The notes below the pieces were generated by a model, which was given only the letters and a program-made list of their open reading frames with translations, searched no databases and was not told the origin of the DNA. DNA of 43,883 bases from JAWWPG01 sp038254365 (GTDB lineage Bacteria; Actinomycetota; Actinomycetes; Propionibacteriales; Nocardioidaceae), in contig JBBSGI010000019.1 of the NCBI GenBank assembly GCA_038254365.1, forward strand, positions 1-43,883, read 5' to 3'. A program made the translations under genes and the position numbers. Shown here in pieces: positions 42,584-43,883 of the stretch (the stretch's first letter is position 1; every line of letters begins with the position of its first letter).

Positions 42584-43269
42584 AGCGTGCCTCCCGGCTC
42601 CGAGCTCAGCGGGCTGGGCGGGGTGGTCGTCGAGGTTGGGTAGGCCGCTGCATCCGGCCCCCATGCATCGGCCCCGACCGACGGCTGGGTGGTCGGCACG
42701 GCGTACGCGGGCCGCGACTCGAACGAGCTGGTCGGCAGGTCCACGTCGGCGGACCCTCCACCGGAGTCCGAGGAGTGCGCGCTCTTGACGCCTCGGGTGA
42801 GCCGGCCGGCGACGAGCCCGGCGATTGCGGCACCGAGGAGGAACGCCCCGGGGCGACGACGGGCGAGGTTGCGCAGCTCGTCGACCAGCTCGCCGGGCTC
42901 ACGCTCCTCGAGGAAGTCCGCGGCCTGGGAGGCCACACTGCCCGCCTCGCGGGCGACCTGTACGCCGAGGCCCGCGCCTTCAGCGCTCTCGGCCATCTGC
43001 GACAGCTCCCCACCCGCGGAGCGCAGGCTCTGGACGGCCCGGTCACGCTGGGCTCCCGCCTGCTCCATCAGCTGCTCACGAGCCTCGCCGGTCAGCTGGC
43101 GGGTCTGCTCGCGGACGTCTGACGCCACGGCCTGCACCTGCTCCTTGGCCGTCTCGACGACCTGCGTCGCCTCATTCTTGGTGGTGCCGGCCACCTGCTC
43201 CGCCTGCTCCTGGGCGGTGCCCTTCACGTCTCCCGAGGACGCAGAATCAACGGTGCTTGTATCGGTCAC
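42580..43269 (-). CDS. Membrane-anchored LEA-like stress protein
   Basis: A 229-residue protein. The N-terminal 110 residues are a long amphipathic helix with repeated TKNEATQVVETAKEQVQAVA and REQTRQLTGEAREQLMEQAG patterns, close to LEA/apolipophorin-like stress proteins. One hydrophobic helix follows (GAFLLGAAIAGLVAGRLT, about 141-158), and the tail is Ser/Pro/Thr-rich and disordered. It is the first gene of the operon. The function is probably membrane protection under desiccation or osmotic stress; that is an inference. Confidence 0.8.
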   Translation of the reverse strand: MTDTSTVDSASSGDVKGTAQEQAEQVAGTTKNEATQVVETAKEQVQAVASDVREQTRQLTGEAREQLMEQAGAQRDRAVQSLRSAGGELSQMAESAEGAGLGVQVAREAGSVASQAADFLEEREPGELVDELRNLARRRPGAFLLGAAIAGLVAGRLTRGVKSAHSSDSGGGSADVDLPTSSFESRPAYAVPTTQPSVGADAWGPDAAAYPTSTTTPPSPLSSEPGGTL

Positions 43270-43290
43270 GGGGCTTCTCCTTCACTAGGT

Positions 43291-43339
43291 TTGCTTCCGG
43301 TTTCGATGGTTCGGGGTTGCTTCCGGTTCGATGGTTCGG
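43291..43339. repeat. Tandem direct repeat upstream of the stress operon
   Basis: Two near-identical units, TTGCTTCCGGTTTCGATGG with TTCGG (43291-43314) and TTGCTTCCGGTTCGATGG with TTCGG (43317-43339), sit 26 bp apart in the 5' region of the minus-strand operon. They differ by one T. They could be activator sites or a young duplication. Confidence 0.7.
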
Positions 43340-43395
43340 CCCCACGTCAGAAACCTGCTCGAGGCAGGTGGCCCCCGAGCGGGCCGGAGTGCAGA

Positions 43396-43436
43396 CTTAC
43401 ATCGTAAGCCAATCTCCGGTGCGGCGCACGCCGCAC
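43396..43436. promoter_or_regulatory. Palindromes between the stress operon and TetR gene
   Basis: CTTAC-ATC-GTAAG (43396-43408) and GTGCGGCG-CA-CGCCGCAC (43419-43436) are both perfect inverted repeats in the divergent region. The first resembles TetR half-sites (compare the desaturase operator). The second is strong enough to form a hairpin. The partial TetR gene at 43564 could be the binder; not proved. Confidence 0.5.
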
Positions 43437-43563
43437 GTCAACCAGTGGGCTCCTCCGACCGGGGAGGAACTCGGCTAGTACCCACCCTCGCGAGTGGCTA
43501 CCGGCGGATCGGCGGGTTTTCGTGATGGTCCGGGATATCGTGAAGCGGCCGGAGAGGGGACAC

Positions 43564-43883
43564 ATGCAATCCAAGCAGCAGAGCGAGACAGTCGACGTGG
43601 ATGCTCGGGTCGGGCCGGGAGCCCGGCCCGTTTCGCAGCGCATTCCCCTCGACCGACGTCGGATCGTCACAGCCGCCGTACGCTTTATCGACACCTACGG
43701 GCTGACCGGTCTGACGATGCGCCGGTTGGGGGCCTCACTGGACGTCGAGGCAATGTCGCTCTACCGCTACGTGCCCGGCCGTGAGGATCTGCTCGATGCC
43801 GTCGTCGAGGCGATCATCGACGAGATGTACGACGACAAGGACGTCCTGGCCCGCCCCCGCGACGGGTGGCAGGACTTCCTGCA
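43564..43883 (+). CDS. TetR-family regulator with TetR-type C-terminal domain (cut by window end)
   Basis: Only the first 106 codons are visible. The HTH is clear: RRRIVTAAVRFIDTYGLTGL then TMRRLGASLDVEAMSLYRYV, the pattern of the tetracycline-repressor-like subgroup, followed by PGREDLLDAVVEAIIDEMY. ATG 43564 is preceded by GAGAGGGG. It is divergent from the stress operon and may regulate it or itself. The ligand-binding half lies outside the window. Confidence 0.85.
   Translation, partial: MQSKQQSETVDVDARVGPGARPVSQRIPLDRRRIVTAAVRFIDTYGLTGLTMRRLGASLDVEAMSLYRYVPGREDLLDAVVEAIIDEMYDDKDVLARPRDGWQDFL

Overview
The window is high-GC DNA, with codons ending mostly in G or C, many GTG starts and several apparently leaderless genes. 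It comes from an actinobacterium. The gene content and order glmU-prs-rplY-pth, then mfd-lipoprotein-mazG-eno-ftsB-DUF501-ppx-udgB-ndh, and the CarD-like domain in Mfd fit the Propionibacteriales, most likely a Nocardioidaceae-type genome. That placement is an inference from gene order, not a measured relationship.

Layout. (1) 1-4.8 kb: the end of an IS630-type transposase, a MarR regulator divergent from a small-molecule methyltransferase/VOC pair, an adenosine-deaminase-family enzyme, then a TetR regulator and an acyl desaturase on the minus strand. (2) 4.9-9.3 kb: tRNA-Gln(UUG), glmU, prs, rplY/ctc and pth, which serve cell-wall precursor, PRPP and translation functions. (3) 9.5-22.5 kb: a frameshifted secreted repeat protein, a CysQ-like phosphatase, mfd, and a tightly overlapping housekeeping run (lipoprotein, mazG, eno, ftsB, DUF501, ppx, udgB). 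An ndh-2 gene with a near-perfect Rex operator and an unusual short-armed tRNA with anticodon UAA follow. (4) 22.6-36.7 kb: carbonic anhydrase, an SGNH hydrolase, cystathionine beta-synthase, several oxidoreductases, a serine hydrolase, a GST-like enzyme, CorA, a GT39-type membrane protein, a SnoaL/TetR divergent pair and an RNA m5U methyltransferase. (5) 36.7-43.9 kb: accessory and stress DNA with MsrA, a GNAT-Nudix fusion, Hsp20, a cluster of broken genes (SRPBCC, alcohol dehydrogenase tail, BrkB/YihY, integrase tail, GNAT), a three-gene membrane/stress operon, and a TetR gene cut by the window end.

The core of the window is ordinary housekeeping sequence, and no CRISPR array, phage module or complete defence system is visible. 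The points most worth a second look are: the class-I-shaped tRNA with a UAA anticodon, together with an in-frame TTA codon in mazG, the only one I found in the window; two copies of a roughly 60-bp inverted-repeat element 3' of prs and mazG; the symmetric operators in front of the MarR, TetR/desaturase and TetR/SnoaL genes; the Rex site in front of ndh; and the decayed zone at 39.0-41.4 kb. Three otherwise good genes are broken by single-base frameshifts. These could be real pseudogenes or assembly errors, and read-level data would decide.
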